64,000 nucleotides of DNA, from the NCBI GenBank assembly GCA_016617855.1, contig JAECUM010092831.1, positions 124,001 to 188,000 on the forward strand. Direction: 5' to 3'. The translations under genes and the position numbers were made by a program. Source of the DNA: Megalonaias nervosa (lineage: Eukaryota > Mollusca > Bivalvia > Unionida > Unionidae). Positions within the stretch are counted from its first letter, which is position 1; each line of letters begins with the position of its first letter. This document shows positions 11,760 through 23,589 of the stretch, piece by piece. The notes beneath the pieces are model-generated. The model was given only the letters and a program-made list of their open reading frames with translations. It was not told where the DNA came from and did not search any database.

Positions 11760-12230
11760 TCATGATAGGATGCTGTCCATCCATCTGTCTGTCCATCCAT
11801 GTCTGTTCCAATAGCTTGAGTTCACCATCTACAATTGCCAAATTTTTTAAGTAGCTTGCATTTAGGGCAAGGATGAAACCTGTTGTTTTAGGGGTTCACA
11901 AGGTCAAAGGTCAATATCACAGTGACAGAAAGAACAAAATGAATTTCACACCATGAATTGACTTGTACACCAGGTACCTTCACCAGATTTTGTAAATGGC
12001 TTGCATTTGTGATTAGAAAGAATATGTTGATTTTGGGACCAAAGGTCAAGGTCTCCATTAGTTTAAGAAGTATGGTTTCGGGACAGTATCATGAGTTTTT
12101 ATCACCTATTTTGAGCAGATTTAATGGATGTGTTGCATTTGATATTACAAGGAAGACACATATTCATTTTGGGGTCAAAAAGGACCAAAAGAAGAGGGAA
12201 GAATGATTTTCACAAAACTGCTTAAGTGCT
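11760..12230 (+). repeat. Dispersed repeat family D ('ggtcaaggtca' type)
   Basis: Contains 'gtccatccatctgtctgtccatccatg', 'caccatctacaattgccaaattt', 'gtagcttgcatttagggcaagga', 'ggtcaaaggtcaatatcac' and related blocks that recur at about 20580-21000, 32620-32960, 44510-45120 and 52730-52860. It is a tandem-repeat-like dispersed family with no coding content. Confidence 0.65.
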
Positions 12231-12592
12231 GTGCCACATGTCTTGACAATGAATACACCTCTTCATTTGGGTTGGGGGTTAATGTAGAAAAAATTTAGAT
12301 TTTTGTCCCAGATTAGATATTTTTGTGCTGGTGGATTGGCAACTGTGTTTAATATTATTTAGTGACAGAAACATAGCACACAAGTTATGCAGCAACTGTG
12401 TCATTCACTACTGTACTTAAGTATTCAACCAGTCATAGAGGTTTTACATTAAGAAGTACACTGTATTATAATAAAGTACTCCCACACTATTAGGCCCTTC
12501 ATTGTAACAGGTCCCGTTATAAGGCAGTTGTGCTCATGGATCCCATTTTATTATATTATTCAGTAGTAAAATTATATATATCATATCCTTCA

Positions 12593-12820
12593 GGACCCTG
12601 GGTGGTCAAATAGTCTAATGCATTCGCCTTTACTGACCACTGACATCTCACCATTGCCTACATGGGTTCGAGCCTCAGGCTTGGCCAATGTGGGTGTGTG
12701 AGAAAGCTTGCCAGTAGCTTCACATGGTTCGGTGGTTTTTCCTTCACCAGTTATACTGGCTGCCATGTATGGCCTACCATATGCTAAAAATGGCATTAAA
12801 TCAACAACATCAACAACATT
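12593..12820 (+). mobile_element. tRNA-headed SINE, diverged copy
   Basis: A-box region 'gaccctgggtggtcaaatagtctaatg', B-box 'gggttcgagcctc', body blocks 'gtgtgagaaagcttgccagtagctt' and 'ctggctgccatgtatggcct', then 'aaaaatggcattaa' and a (CAACAT) tail. Slightly shortened in the middle relative to the best copies. Confidence 0.85.
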
Positions 12821-13922
12821 ATCAGGCAGTCTCACTTTAAGCAGTGTACTTTATGATTCACATGGAGAGTGGTGTAATGCAGGAGCTGTCAGATGTAATG
12901 CTTCATATAAGCTTCTATGGTTGGATACTGTGTTACCATTTTGAATCATCATATGCAACAGATCAATGTCCAAATTAAGCAAAGGCTGCAAAGCTGTCTT
13001 GTTTTCCTTTCTTCAGAATTAGGATGGTACATGCAATATACTGTAGTCATAGTTGCACACCATAATACTTTCAGTAATGTTCGTTTGTAGTGAAAAACAC
13101 AGTATTATGTAAACAGCTGTAACTACATAAAATAAAAAAATATGTGAAAACTGTATTTTCTGTAATATTTCATAGTCTTGTTCTTAGTCTTTTTATAATT
13201 ATATCCCTGATTCATTAAGGTTACTACATGTAGAATTCACATTTTTGTTGACGTGAGATAATTTGGGTGTCTCTGTGGATGTCTTTCTTGTCCAGTGTGT
13301 AACTTGTATTATGGTATCATTTGATATCTAAACTTTCACTGTTGATGCACCAAAACTGCTTCCCAGAGATTTTTACTTTCCATGATTTTTTCAAGTTTTA
13401 AAGTAATTATATGATCTAATTCTATTACTTTTCACCTTTTACCACCAAACTTGCATTAAGAGTGTTTCTTTCAGATGAAGATGAGGAAAGTTTTAGGATT
13501 TATTCAGAATTACTTCAAAAGTTGGCTTTGTCCTCCCTGTCCTGGTTATATCTTCTGTATCTTTTACACCTGTGGACATCAGACTTGAACTGTGGGTGCA
13601 TGTAAAGATGAACATGACAGCATATGTTCAAAATTGTTCATAAATAGTTTTTTGGACTAATACCGTTTTGCCAAATTGCTACCTAACATACACTGAGGGT
13701 ATATCTTAGAATGAAGGTGTGTTATGCACAAACGTTGGATTTCTGTAACTTGTTTTTGATGAATTATTAAAATTGCTTACAAGTCAGATCCAGCCTCTTA
13801 TTAAAATACATATGCCTACAATGCTGTCAAAGTTATATTGATAGGTCATCACAGAATGAATTGTTATATACCAGACTGTGTTAAAAATTATGGAGTCTCA
13901 AATTTTGATACATTTTCATATA
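12821..13922. other. No gene or element recognised
   Basis: AT-rich unique-looking DNA. No splice-bounded exon or repeat edge that I can support. Confidence 0.45.
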
Positions 13923-13937
13923 TTGCAGTCAAACTGT

Positions 13938-14194
13938 TGTTGTCGGGGTTTTTTTTGGGCTTTAATGCCATCTGTCAGCACAAGATAGACTACACATGAC
14001 AGCCAGTATTAAACTGGTGGAGGAAGAACCCAGGAAATCCCCAGTAAGAACCATTGACCCATGGGAAGCTCCTGGCAAGCTTTCTCAAATACCCACATTG
14101 GCCAAGAATGAGACTTGAACCCACATGGACAGAAGTGAGATGGCAGCGATTGGTAAAGGCAAGTACTTTTGACCACTTGGCCACCTGGGGTCCC
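13938..14194 (-). mobile_element. tRNA-headed SINE with 15 bp TSD
   Basis: The reverse complement runs from 'gggaccccaggtggccaagtggtc' (head) through B-box 'gggttcaagtctc' and the body to a short T/G-rich (reverse CAA) tail. The direct repeat TTGCAGTCAAACTGT flanks it exactly at 13923-13937 and 14195-14209, which marks retrotransposition by a LINE machinery. The 85-codon ORF on this strand is just the SINE read through and is not a gene. Confidence 0.95.
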
Positions 14195-14209
14195 TTGCAG
14201 TCAAACTGT

Positions 14210-15004
14210 AAACTGTAGCTGAATCTCAGGATAAAGATATGTGACACACTAAAAATGGGGTCTTGGGACCAACTTTCCAGGGTTTATTCAGCATTACATA
14301 GAACTTGGCTCTGGACATTTGTTTAAAATTAAATTTTCATAGTTCATTTTCACTATAGTACTACTGTAAGCCTTTTCAGTGTTTAGTTCATTGTTGAACA
14401 TTAGCCTAGATATTTCTATGACACAGTGTCCAAATATTTATCTGACAACCAATAATAATGAATAGCCTGTTGAGTGATAGCCTTCTGTGCTAGTCTGGAT
14501 ATATTGGACTTAACATTTGCATCTGTTTGCCCTTGTTCTGTAGTTTGAAAGCTTTATAGGGATCTTAAGTCTGTTCCATTTTTCCTAACTTTCAAAACAG
14601 ATTTAAAACGAAGCAGGTATATACATGTTCACATGAAGATTTCATAATTTTAGGAGAGGTTTATCATGGAATCTGTTTCATACAAAAAATATATGTATAT
14701 TTTCTATTGGCATGTGGTGTTATGTTTTATGTGACACAATACTTCTCCCCAAAATGCAAACCCTGGTAGGAAAATAGACAGTATCCATCATGGCAGGAAA
14801 GAGAAATGTAACAGCTTGCACCACTCCCACACATAAGCTTATAAAGTATGCACTGTAAACAATGATCAGACACCCACCATTTTATCAGTAAAGTAACCTA
14901 CTGTATTTCTCCATTGGAAAGCACTTGATGGCACTGACTGAAAACTTTACATGTGAGAATTATACATATTTGGCTCCATGCATGACATCTGCCAGGCACA
15001 TTTA
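14210..15004. other. No gene or element recognised
   Basis: AT-rich DNA preceding the DIRS remnant. Earlier DIRS domains (gag, reverse transcriptase) are not recognisable here. Confidence 0.4.
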
Positions 15005-15040
15005 ACATGAAGACTGATTTTCAATTGCATGAATTAAACC

Positions 15041-15259
15041 ATGATTCTGATTGCAGTTTCAAGCCTGAAATTTTCTCGGAAATTAACAAAACTTGATAAA
15101 TGTGATATTGACTTCTTTGCCACAAGACCATATTGTCAGCTGCCAAGATATATTTCATACAAACCAGACCCTCAAGCTTTACTTGTTGATGTCTTTTCTG
15201 TATCTTTGAATATTTTCAACTTACCTAATGTTCTTTCACCCTTTCAGTGTATATCTTAG
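15041..15259 (+). pseudogene. DIRS RNase H C-terminal fragment
   Basis: The frame carries 'KCDIDFFATRPYCQLPRYIS' followed by 'YKPDPQALLVDVFSVS'. This matches the block (D-L-F-A-S/T-R, N-x-Q/K-L-P, PDP, D-A-F-S) that ends the RNase H domain and leads into the linker in DIRS and related retroelements. A further matching piece (CTQTWFPK-like) follows in another frame near 15295-15320. The first Met in the frame is not meaningful. Broken by frameshifts; inactive. Confidence 0.75.
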
Positions 15260-15596
15260 TTCTTCAGAAATTGGAGGAGTGGGGAGGGGCACCAATCTTT
15301 TGTACTCAGACATGGTTCCCCAAAACTACTGTCTTTTGTATCAGATCAGTTGTACATACTGCCCAGAACATTTGAGATTCTGTTTCTTTCACAGGACCCA
15401 ACCATAATCTATGCAATTGAAAAAGCTCCTTTTTTGGAAGTGTTTCAGTTGCCAGGCAGGCTATGGAGAACAAACTTAATGCAGTCAGTTTTGATATTTT
15501 GTGCTCCCAGTCAACACAGTTACAGTATTAGACATATTTCAGAAATGGATATGCTTTTAAGACCAAAACCAGATAAATCCATTTTGCTGACATCAG

Positions 15597-15827
15597 TATA
15601 CCATACATACCTGCTTATAAGGCAAGTCCAACTGCACACTGCACAGACCCAGATCTGCCATTGCATAATGCACCAGCAGATCTTGGTCTGTGCAGTTTGT
15701 TAGGATTAATTAGTAGAACAAACAACATACTGGTATACCCTGATCTGTAGGCACATTATGCTACAACAGTTCAGGATCTTTGTTGTTGGCAGTTTTGACT
15801 TGACTTATACGTGAGTATAGATAGTAT
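15597..15827. mobile_element. MITE family E, copy inside the DIRS remnant
   Basis: The ends are inverted repeats: the left 'ctgcttataaggcaagtcca' and following 'actgc' match the reverse complement of the right end 'gcagttttgacttgacttat' plus 'acgtgagtat'. The interior has 'gcacagacccagatctgcca', shared with the copies at 26225-26372 and 45195-45350. The interior also contains its own inverted repeat ('ctgcacactgcacagaccca' against 'ggtctgtgcag'). It separates the DIRS linker from the recombinase. The exact target duplication is unclear; a TA-type site is possible. Confidence 0.65.
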
Positions 15828-15829
15828 TT

Positions 15830-16501
15830 TGTTTTGAAATTCTTAGCAGTGCTTTTTTATAATGGATTACATATAAGGCTATCAATACAGCCAGATCTAC
15901 TATTAGCAGCTCTTTGTTTGGTCATATGGTTCCAATTATTCTCAATACCCATTAATTAAATTTTTAGAACATGAGTGTTTAATAAGAGACCTAATTTACC
16001 CAAGAAGGTGGTAATATGGGACGTTGCTATTGTGCCAAGATACTTGCTTCTGCTATTGCTTTCTGGGTAGTGAGGGCAAATCCTTCATTTCTTAGATCTT
16101 AGAAATTTAGATGTAAAAAAAGAACTAGAAATTTAGATGTAAATAAGAAGAGAATAACCTTTATAATAAATGATCTTCTAAGTAATCACAATTCTAAGCA
16201 CCAGACAGACAACTTTATCCAGTCACTCTATAGATATTTAGATAGGACCAACAGTATTAGGAATAATGAAACCAAAGTATTTGTTAATTTTGAGGACCCT
16301 TTCCAGGCAGTGAACAAGGACACTATTTCAGGATTGCTAGAATCCACCTTGCAACCTGTTGGCACCAGTACAGATATTTTACTCTATATAGATAGTACAA
16401 GAATGGAATTCACTAGTGCTATTTTCTCAGACAAGGTACCTCTTGCTACAGCATTGAAGGACTCTGTATTAATTGTATGGAAAAATGGGAACAAGTCTAG
16501 G
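15830..16501 (+). pseudogene. DIRS tyrosine recombinase, decayed
   Basis: An open frame without ATG runs from about 16059 to a TAG at 16499-16501 (~147 codons). It carries 'LYRYLDRTNSIRNNETKVFV', then 'QAVNKDTISGLLESTLQPVG', then 'STRMEFTSAIFSDKVPLATA', the layout of the catalytic half of DIRS-type tyrosine recombinases. Weaker N-terminal matches ('HPLIKFLEHECLIRDL'-like) lie at about 15950-16010 in another frame. In the family the second arginine sits in an HxxR motif; here the histidine position reads D (DSTR), and no catalytic tyrosine is seen before the stop. Both suggest a dead enzyme. Confidence 0.75.
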
Positions 16502-16732
16502 TGAAGATAATATAGGGTATATATGAAGAAAAAAATATAGAGACATTGTTTTATTGATGGAATTTCAGTCCTTTAACAGTCTTGAGTTTAGAACACTCAT
16601 TACTGAAATTAGCACCTGACTCTTTGGCACGGAATTGAAAGCACATGTTTCAAACACATGTAGGTCCAGAAAATGCAGTGGCTCATATCCTTTTCTCTAC
16701 ACAGAAGCTGTTTTTTTTTCCAGGATGCATCT

Positions 16733-16965
16733 ATACTGATAAATATTGGTTTGATCCTGAGCACTCAGACATTAAAGTTATTGAAGTTTTAATATCATGG
16801 TGTTTGCATAGGTTTACTATGAAAACTGAATTAGTACCCATGGGTCCTATAAAAACAGCCAGTTGGAGCAGAGTCTCTATGTTCCTGGAATATTATCGGA
16901 AACCTATTACATATGACTTGACATTCAGTGAAAAACTGTTTGAATCAGTTGCAACCCATTTCTAG
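16733..16965 (+). other. Unrecognised open frame after a splice-acceptor-like tract
   Basis: A T-rich tract ending 'tttttttttccag' at about 16710-16723 is followed by an open frame that closes with TAG at 16963-16965. An AATAAA occurs ~30 bp downstream near 16996. The peptide (for example 'YTDKYWFDPEHSDIKVIEVL') matches nothing I recognise. The acceptor, ORF, stop and polyadenylation-signal order could be a terminal exon. It could equally be the tail of the adjacent DIRS remnant or chance. Confidence 0.3.
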
Positions 16966-16969
16966 TAAA

Positions 16970-18157
16970 TTCATGTTTGTTGAATTTGTCTGCATAATAA
17001 ATTATCATGATTTACAATGTGCATTGGTTTGACTCTTTACCCTATGAGCCTAGGCTCTTAAAATAAGTAACAGAAAAGAGTGAAAAGCAATAAGTGTTGC
17101 AAAATTCAACAAATAATATATTTCTCTAGAATATAAAGTGAAAATAAAAAAAAAGAACTTATGGTATTGTGAATTAAATCCCAAAGTAATCCTAGAATTA
17201 TGACGCAAGTCCTAATAATAAAAGTTTTGAATAAATTTTAGTAGAAATCCAAATTAAATCCAACGCTGAAGGTGTTGATGTGTCTGTGGCGGCCTGTATC
17301 ATGTTGTTGTACGAACAGTCTTTTGTTGAAACACAGTACTGTAATTCCAGGTTTGAATTCACTAAATTCCAGTGAATGTCTCTGTCCAAGAATATTATAT
17401 TTTTATGAGCACTCTGTATTTCTAGAGAAAATATAACTGAATTAAATAATTTGAAGAAATAAATTCCAGCTTAAATGAACTCTGGACACAACAATAATAC
17501 AAAATTGATTCTGATAGATCTTAAAGCATGAATGAATAATCTTTCCAGTGACAAGATTATAAAGTCCTCCACTTGACCTCAGGTCACAATTAGCATTTTC
17601 TAAAGAAAAAACTATTACCTAATGGAAAATAACCTTCTAGAAACTTCTTAATGTTTACAAAATAAAATGTGACTTATAATTAGAAAATCTGTTAATAAAA
17701 TAATTTGGACTATGTCAGGTATGCCAGGTAAATTGTAGGGGAATTCCATAACCTAGATCAGGTATGCCAGGTAAATTGTAGGGGAATTCCATAACCTAGA
17801 CTCAGACCCAATAAACATGTTTACTTCATCAGTAATGATCCTGATATTAAACCCATACACATAGAGAATATTTTAGCTATGTATTAGTTGTTTACAGAAT
17901 ATATAAAAATTCAATTCAGGTCAAGTAGAAAATAAACTTAATTTTGGACAAGGTTAAGTCCAACATACAGTGTTACATTACAATAGCTTATAATGAAATA
18001 AAAAATTAAAAAAACCTAACTAACAAACAATGCAAATTAAATATACATAACACATATTAGCATACACTCTAAATATCTCATGGGGTCATATGTGTTACAG
18101 AATATTCAGTGAATCTAGATAATTAAATGATATTTACCAAGTTTGATGATACTTTTT
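16970..18157. other. No gene; AT-rich, contains a short direct duplication
   Basis: Nothing coding is supportable. A 43 bp direct duplication ('caggtatgccaggtaaattg' onwards to 'ccataacctaga') lies at about 17716-17801 with two near-identical copies. Confidence 0.5.
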
Positions 18158-18295
18158 TTGAACCTGTAGTCCCCTTAGATCACATGCCCACCCACCCTTC
18201 CTGTCTCTAACCTTGTATCCTGTGACTTCTGAGACTAACCAGTCACTTGACCTATGCATCATCTAATGTGATCCCTTAAGGTACTACAGGTTCAA
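18158..18295. mobile_element. Small hairpin MITE, 138 bp
   Basis: The left end 'ttgaacctgtagtccccttag' and the reverse complement of the right end 'ttgaacctgtagtaccttaag' are inverted repeats. The match continues loosely through 'gatcacat' on both sides. No coding content. Target duplication not resolved because the flanks are T/A-rich. Confidence 0.75.
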
Positions 18296-19198
18296 TAAAG
18301 TTATAATCAAACTTCAACTTGGTAAGTATTGCTTTATTTTCCAAACTTGTGATAGTTCAAGAAAATTCTTAATAATAAAACTTTAATCCAAAGTGAAATG
18401 AGGAATAAAATCAATCAAAATCCACTTTTTAAAAATCAAACAGTTCTGGCATTAGCACCATCTGGTAAATTAAATTTTAATAAATTTGATGTTGGTAATT
18501 AAATTATATGTAGCAAGGATACAATGTTCAATCATGAAAAGGTTAAAGAGTGTCAAGGTTTATGCCTTCAGTTTGAGTTACACATAAAGGCTTTGCAGGT
18601 ACACACATCATGTATTACTCAGCAAAACATCCAAAAAATGCCGTGTGGATTTATGTCATTTATAGTTGAGGAGTTTAAAAATGTACTTACCTGACTTTAA
18701 TTATATAATAATACTAATAATAATGTTGTTTTTTTTAATAAAAGATAACTTGGTACAAATCTTTTCTCTCTTGTGGCCTTCTCTAAAGTCTACTCGAATA
18801 CAATATATGCATTATTTAGCACTACTTTATTCTTATTTAATATGTAGTTGGTGCATTTATTTTTCAAATCACAGAGGGAATTGGATTGCTGATTTTGCAG
18901 TTTTGTTTTACATGTTTTGTTTTTTTTTCTTTTTCCTGCCCACTACACTACAGGCTCAAGCTATGTTGTTATTCATGTAGTTTCAGGCTTTCAAGTCTTG
19001 AAATACATTATTTCACAGCAGCAGAGGGCACCTTAGTGCCTGACACTAATCTTTGACCGCAAGATTTTCATGCTTGACGTTAGTACCAAGGTCCATGACA
19101 CAATAAAATATTACAGGATTCCCAAATAGTTCAGATCTCTGGTCTTTTCTAAACAGGTGAATCATTAAAATAATGTCAATTCGCAGCCATGTTCTTAA
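18296..19198. other. No gene; AT-rich
   Basis: The 104-codon ORF at 18666-18980 is made of Leu/Ile/Phe-rich codons from T-rich DNA without domain features. I do not consider it a gene. Confidence 0.45.
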
Positions 19199-20190
19199 TT
19201 TTTAGCTCAGCTGGCCATAAGACCAAGTCAGTTTTAGGTTTGGTCCTGTGTTTGACATGTGTCATCTATTCACATTGCTATTTTCAACTTCTCAACAACT
19301 GTTTTGCCAGTTTCAGTCAGACTTTGTAACCATTTTCCTCAAGATGTCTAATGCCATTTTTTTTTTCAGGGGGATGGCTACCTTAGCAACAATATGACTT
19401 CTATAGTAATCAAAATGAAAAATCTATTAATGATACTTTCTCCAGAATGGCTCAGTCATTTTTGATGACACTTGGTTGGAATGTATCTTAGGACATGCTG
19501 TATCAAAATGATGTCTGGGTTACTGCTGGCAATAGCATGACTGACTTAGCAAAAATGGGTGACAAACCTGTTTTCAACTTCTCTTGAATGGCTCAGACTT
19601 GAAGAGCTTATTGGATGGCCTGTTGTCATCCATCTGTTAGTACCAGTTTCTTATAGCTACCTCTCCTAAACTACTTGGAGGATTGTCATGAAACTTTACA
19701 CACACATTCATCTCAAGGTCTAGTTGGACCCAAATCAAAATGGTGTTGCTCAGACATCCATTATGGCTGCCACAGGCAGTGATCCTGAGAATCTTGCTAT
19801 TGCTACTCCTAATAATTGATGGTCTTATCAGCATCGGGTTTTCAATGGAAGACTAATTTATGGTGTCTAGTTGGTCCTAATTAAATGTTGCATTGATCTG
19901 ATATACATTATGGCTATAACAGTGTCCATCTTGAAAACATTGTTATTGCTACTCCTCCTGAATGGAAAGTTGTATTGGCATGGGGTTTTCACCAGAAGAC
20001 ATCTTGTGGTGTCTTGTTGTTCATGATTAAAAATGGTGCTGCTCAGACATCCAGTATGGCCACCACTTTGTCTGTCCTGAAAATCTTGTTATTGCTATTC
20101 CTCATGAATGGATGAGCATATCAGCATGGGGTCTTCACTGAAAGACTTCTTATGATGTTTAGTTGGTCCTTTTTTTCAGATATTCATCTC
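19199..20190 (+). repeat. Tandem-repeat element, family A, locus 1
   Basis: Begins with a 'tagctcagctggccataagaccaag' head. From ~19600 it follows the family pattern: 'gaagagcttattggatggcctgttgtc', 'ctaaactacttggaggattgtcatgaaactttacacacaca', then ~145 bp units built from 'ctagttggtcctaaatgaaaatggtgc', 'gacatccaatatggccacca', 'catcttgaaaatcttgttattgctactcctcctgaatgg' and 'catggggttttcac..aagacttcttatgatg'. About four units are present. Non-coding. Confidence 0.85.
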
Positions 20191-20199
20191 TAAACATTT

Positions 20200-21580
20200 T
20201 TTTTTCATCCATCATTTTCACTTCCCAAAGCTTTAGAGGTAAATTGGAAAGAAGCTTGCTAAGAACACTTTTTTTGTCAAATTTAATAATTCATTAATTG
20301 CAGTTCTTCAAGTGTTCTCTACCTTGGCAAAATTAATTTTCCTTATTTTGATAATTGCTAAATTTAGTGTATTTTGGACTAGTTCATTTCTCAAGCACAT
20401 GGAGCCATTTTGATCAGCTCTCTGCTTTAGGCAGCATGTTGATTACCTGACACTGCATATAAAGAAATTATAGTCACAATACATGAAAGGAAAATGGAGC
20501 TATGCCAATGTTAACTCCATTGTGCTTGTAGCAGTTGCACAGAACTTTACCTTATACCTGTCTGTCTTTAAGAAGTACTCTACACATTGAGTGAGAAAGA
20601 AGCTTATTTGAAGTTAAATGTCAAAAGGTCATGGCCACTGTGACTAAAGATAAAAGATGAATTTAGGTTACATACCTTGACCAAACTTTGTGGAGGCCTT
20701 GCATGTAAGGTATGGAAGAAGCCTGTCAATCATGGGGTCAAAAGGTCAGTGTTGAAGGTCACTGTGGTTGATAGAAAAAATGTGTTTTGCAGAAGAAGTT
20801 TTGTTCTAGAGCGAGTTCTTTGACCAACTTTTGTGGATGACTTGCACTAAGGGTAGTTAAGAAATCTATAGATTTTGAGGTTTTAAAGATTACAATCATA
20901 ATAAGTCTACAAGAAAATAATGGTTTCTGCACAGTTTGTTTAGTTTAAGACTGCATACCTTGACTAAATGTCTGGGTCCCTTCTTTGAGACCCATTGTCC
21001 ATTAACAAAAGTCAATCATGCCCTACATAGAAGAATATTAACCATGGAGTAAGGCATATAATGTGCCATTCAGGGTACAGTTATTTGAAATGGCAGTGAT
21101 GCCAGCATGTTTACAGTCTGGTGGAACTTGACCGTCATCATGTGACTGTTGGAAAATTACAGGTAGCAAAGGAGCTGAGTTCTTTAGCAGCCAATTTCAG
21201 TACATGGTTTAATAGTTTATCTGGTCCATCTGCTTTTGAGACATCTAGATTTCTGATAAGTTTCTTACCACCATTTGCAGTCAACTGTATATTGGGCATA
21301 ATAAATATGGACAAAGTTCTTTAGATGATAGACTGTCATCTGCCTCTCTAGCGAAAGCAGAATTGTATTGGTAATTTATCTGTTGGTTTTCTCAGCAGTG
21401 GTATGGAGGATTTTTTTCCATAAACTTGCAGTTAGAATATACTGGATTGGTCAGATGTTTGTAGTGGGATGCTTTGAGTTTGCAATACATTGATTTTGCC
21501 TCCTGCCCACCCCCATTGCAGGTCCAGGTCTCCATGGCGCGCGTGCGTGCGTGTGCATGCGCGTGTGTGCGTGCTTTTTT
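20200..21580. repeat. Family D repeat block and flanking AT-rich DNA
   Basis: From ~20580 to 21000 the 'aaaggtcatggccactgtgac', 'ccttgaccaaactttgtgga' and 'cttgcatgtaaggtatggaagaa' blocks identify the dispersed family D. The remainder holds nothing I can name. At 21537-21577 a run of alternating purine/pyrimidine (GCGC/GTGC/GTGT) is followed by T's. Confidence 0.6.
21537..21577. repeat. GC/GT alternating tract (Z-DNA-type simple sequence)
   Basis: 'ggcgcgcgtgcgtgcgtgtg' followed by 'catgcgcgtgtgtgcgtgc' is a nearly perfect purine-pyrimidine alternation of about 38 bp and markedly GC-richer than its surroundings. Such tracts can adopt left-handed helix under negative supercoiling. Confidence 0.85.
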
Positions 21581-22400
21581 TCCCTAGGTAACTTTACTGG
21601 GAACAATTGGATTTTAACCAAATTTCAGATGTACATCACATGACATTGATGAGATCTTGAAAACAGTTGATTCTAGCCTTTTCCATAAACATTAGATGAG
21701 TTACTGACCCTAATCGACTACCCCACCCCCATAATTTTTGTTTCTGCAGTTTAATTTGTTGCACTTGAACCAAATTTGGCATGCATCCATGTATTAATGA
21801 GACCTTAAATAAACTTGATTCCAGTGTAAAATTTACAAGTTAGACACCCCGTTTGCCCATCCTTCTGACTTTCATTTATGCAGCACAACTTATTTCTTGC
21901 ATTTCAACCAAATTCTGTGTGGACCTTCATATTCATAAAACCTTGAATGAGTTCATTTTCCAGACTTCCATGACATTATTTAAAGGAGTTATGCCCTCAG
22001 TCTGTGTTCCAGAATTTGATTTCTGCAGCATTTACTTTACCAAGGATTGTTCAATTTCATCCAAATGTATCAGCTCTTTATACAGATGAGACCTTAAATG
22101 ATTCAATTTCCTGTGTTCCAGTATAATCTTCAAGAGTTATGACATCTTATTACACCTTTTATTTCTGCACCATAACATTACATTGAAAGTTTGGATTTCA
22201 ATCAAATTTTTCAGACATTTATATCGATGAGACCTTGAATTAGTTGGATTTCTAGCATTCAACAGTATCATTTATGGGAATTATGCCCCCTGAGTGCCCA
22301 ATCACCTAACTTTGGTTTCCTAGCACAAATTTGTTTAATGCCATGCAGAACAAATTGTTTGAGAGGGACCTTTGCAATGCACATATTGCGAATAGCTCTA
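21580..22400 (+). repeat. Tandem-repeat element, family B, second locus
   Basis: Units with 'gatgagaccttgaat..gttgattcc' recur near 21650, 21800, 21940, 22086 and 22226 (spacing ~145 bp), with 'tttctgcagcacaac' and 'atttcaaccaaat' blocks between. The end at ~22370-22400, 'gagggacctttgcaatgcac', then 'attgcgaatagctcta', matches the end of the first locus near 2240-2275. Confidence 0.75.
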
Positions 22401-22437
22401 CTTTTGAGCTATATATAAAATTGTTCCACAAATATTG

Positions 22438-22520
22438 CCTCTAGGGCTGATGAAATTGCCCATGTTGCCTCTGGGGCTGATGAAATTGCCATATTGGCTC
22501 TGGGGCTGATGAAACTGCCA
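22438..22520. repeat. Three-copy ~31 bp direct repeat
   Basis: 'gcctctagggctgatgaaat' plus 'tgcc' recurs three times with small changes (tagg/tggg; aaat/aaac). Probably a local slippage product. Confidence 0.85.
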
Positions 22521-23589
22521 ATTGATAGATTTGAGCAGTTACATAGGCAATAATCATAACCATGGTAACCAGGCTTCTAGCAGGACTTTTATTGATGCAA
22601 TTATAGAAACTCAACCTGCCAAGTACCTTTTTGAGTTTATTATTGAAGGATGTTTTAAATTAGGAAAGCAGATTGTCACCTAAAATATATGGAAATTCTG
22701 TGGTTTTCAAACATTTTGCAGTGGTCAGATGAGGTTTATCACTTCCACAGCTTCCTCAAGAATCCCTTTCAGTTATTGCCTTACATTGTGGTATAATTCT
22801 TTTTTGATTCAGTTAAGATCTGCAGACCAACACCATAAAGGACCAACCATTTAATTTTCAGAAGTGGTGAGGTGGCTGGGATTTTCTTTCAAACCAGATG
22901 GGTTTTATTTTTATTTACCACAAGATAATATATTTTTCCAGCTAATATAATGAGTTCTTTTTCTTCTCTACAATTTCAGTAAAATCCCAGCAGCAGCCCC
23001 CACCCCTCCATTACACGGTCAGACCCAGACTGATGTGCAATCTTATTAAATTCATTATTAAAAATGATGATTGCAACATTTCACAAGGGGTTGATGTTCT
23101 TTGACACCATTCATTCTCACACAAAGCTGGGGTTAGTCTGAAAACCATAAAGCCAGATCATCAAAATGGCATCATCACATACCAAATCAACATCTCTCTC
23201 AGCATCAGTTAACAAAATTGCAACAATAACAACAAGGGGGAAAAAACAACTACTTGTGTGTCATTAAACTAAGGACCTATCACCATTATTATATGATGTG
23301 AAACTATTTTATGCTCAGAGAAACACAAAAATCTGGTGTCTTGTACTTCAGCATTATGTTTGCTTTACATGACTGACTACAAGTCTTAGAGGTACACCAT
23401 TTTGGCTTTCACATAGAAATCTAAGAATAGAACAGTAGTACAAATGTACTTTTACCTGTTTTTGTTACCTATTTATAGATACATGTACATGGATGTACTT
23501 TTGAGACATGGCCTATTATTTCATTAGTTTTCCATATATTTTCATCAGTAATCCCACATGCATTAATGAGTTGACATCTCAGATCTGCA

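Larger units (their letters stand above)
15005..16505 (+). mobile_element. DIRS-like retroelement remnant, 3' half
   Basis: The order RNase H end, linker, tyrosine recombinase fits DIRS-group retrotransposons, which integrate with a tyrosine recombinase instead of a DDE integrase. The reading is spread over several frames with stops and is interrupted by a ~230 bp MITE at about 15597-15827. No reverse transcriptase core or split/inverted terminal repeats were recognised, so only the 3' part survives. Confidence 0.75.

Noticed and set aside
13990..14247. 85-codon minus-strand frame, also seen at 53059-53250
   Set aside because: Both are translations of the same tRNA-headed SINE. Shared 'AEWSKAL..TD/TN' text is the tRNA head, not a protein family.
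18666..18980. 104-codon frame with hydrophobic stretches (possible membrane protein)
   Set aside because: Hydrophobicity comes from T-rich DNA (Leu/Phe/Ile codons). No splice sites, no conservation evidence.
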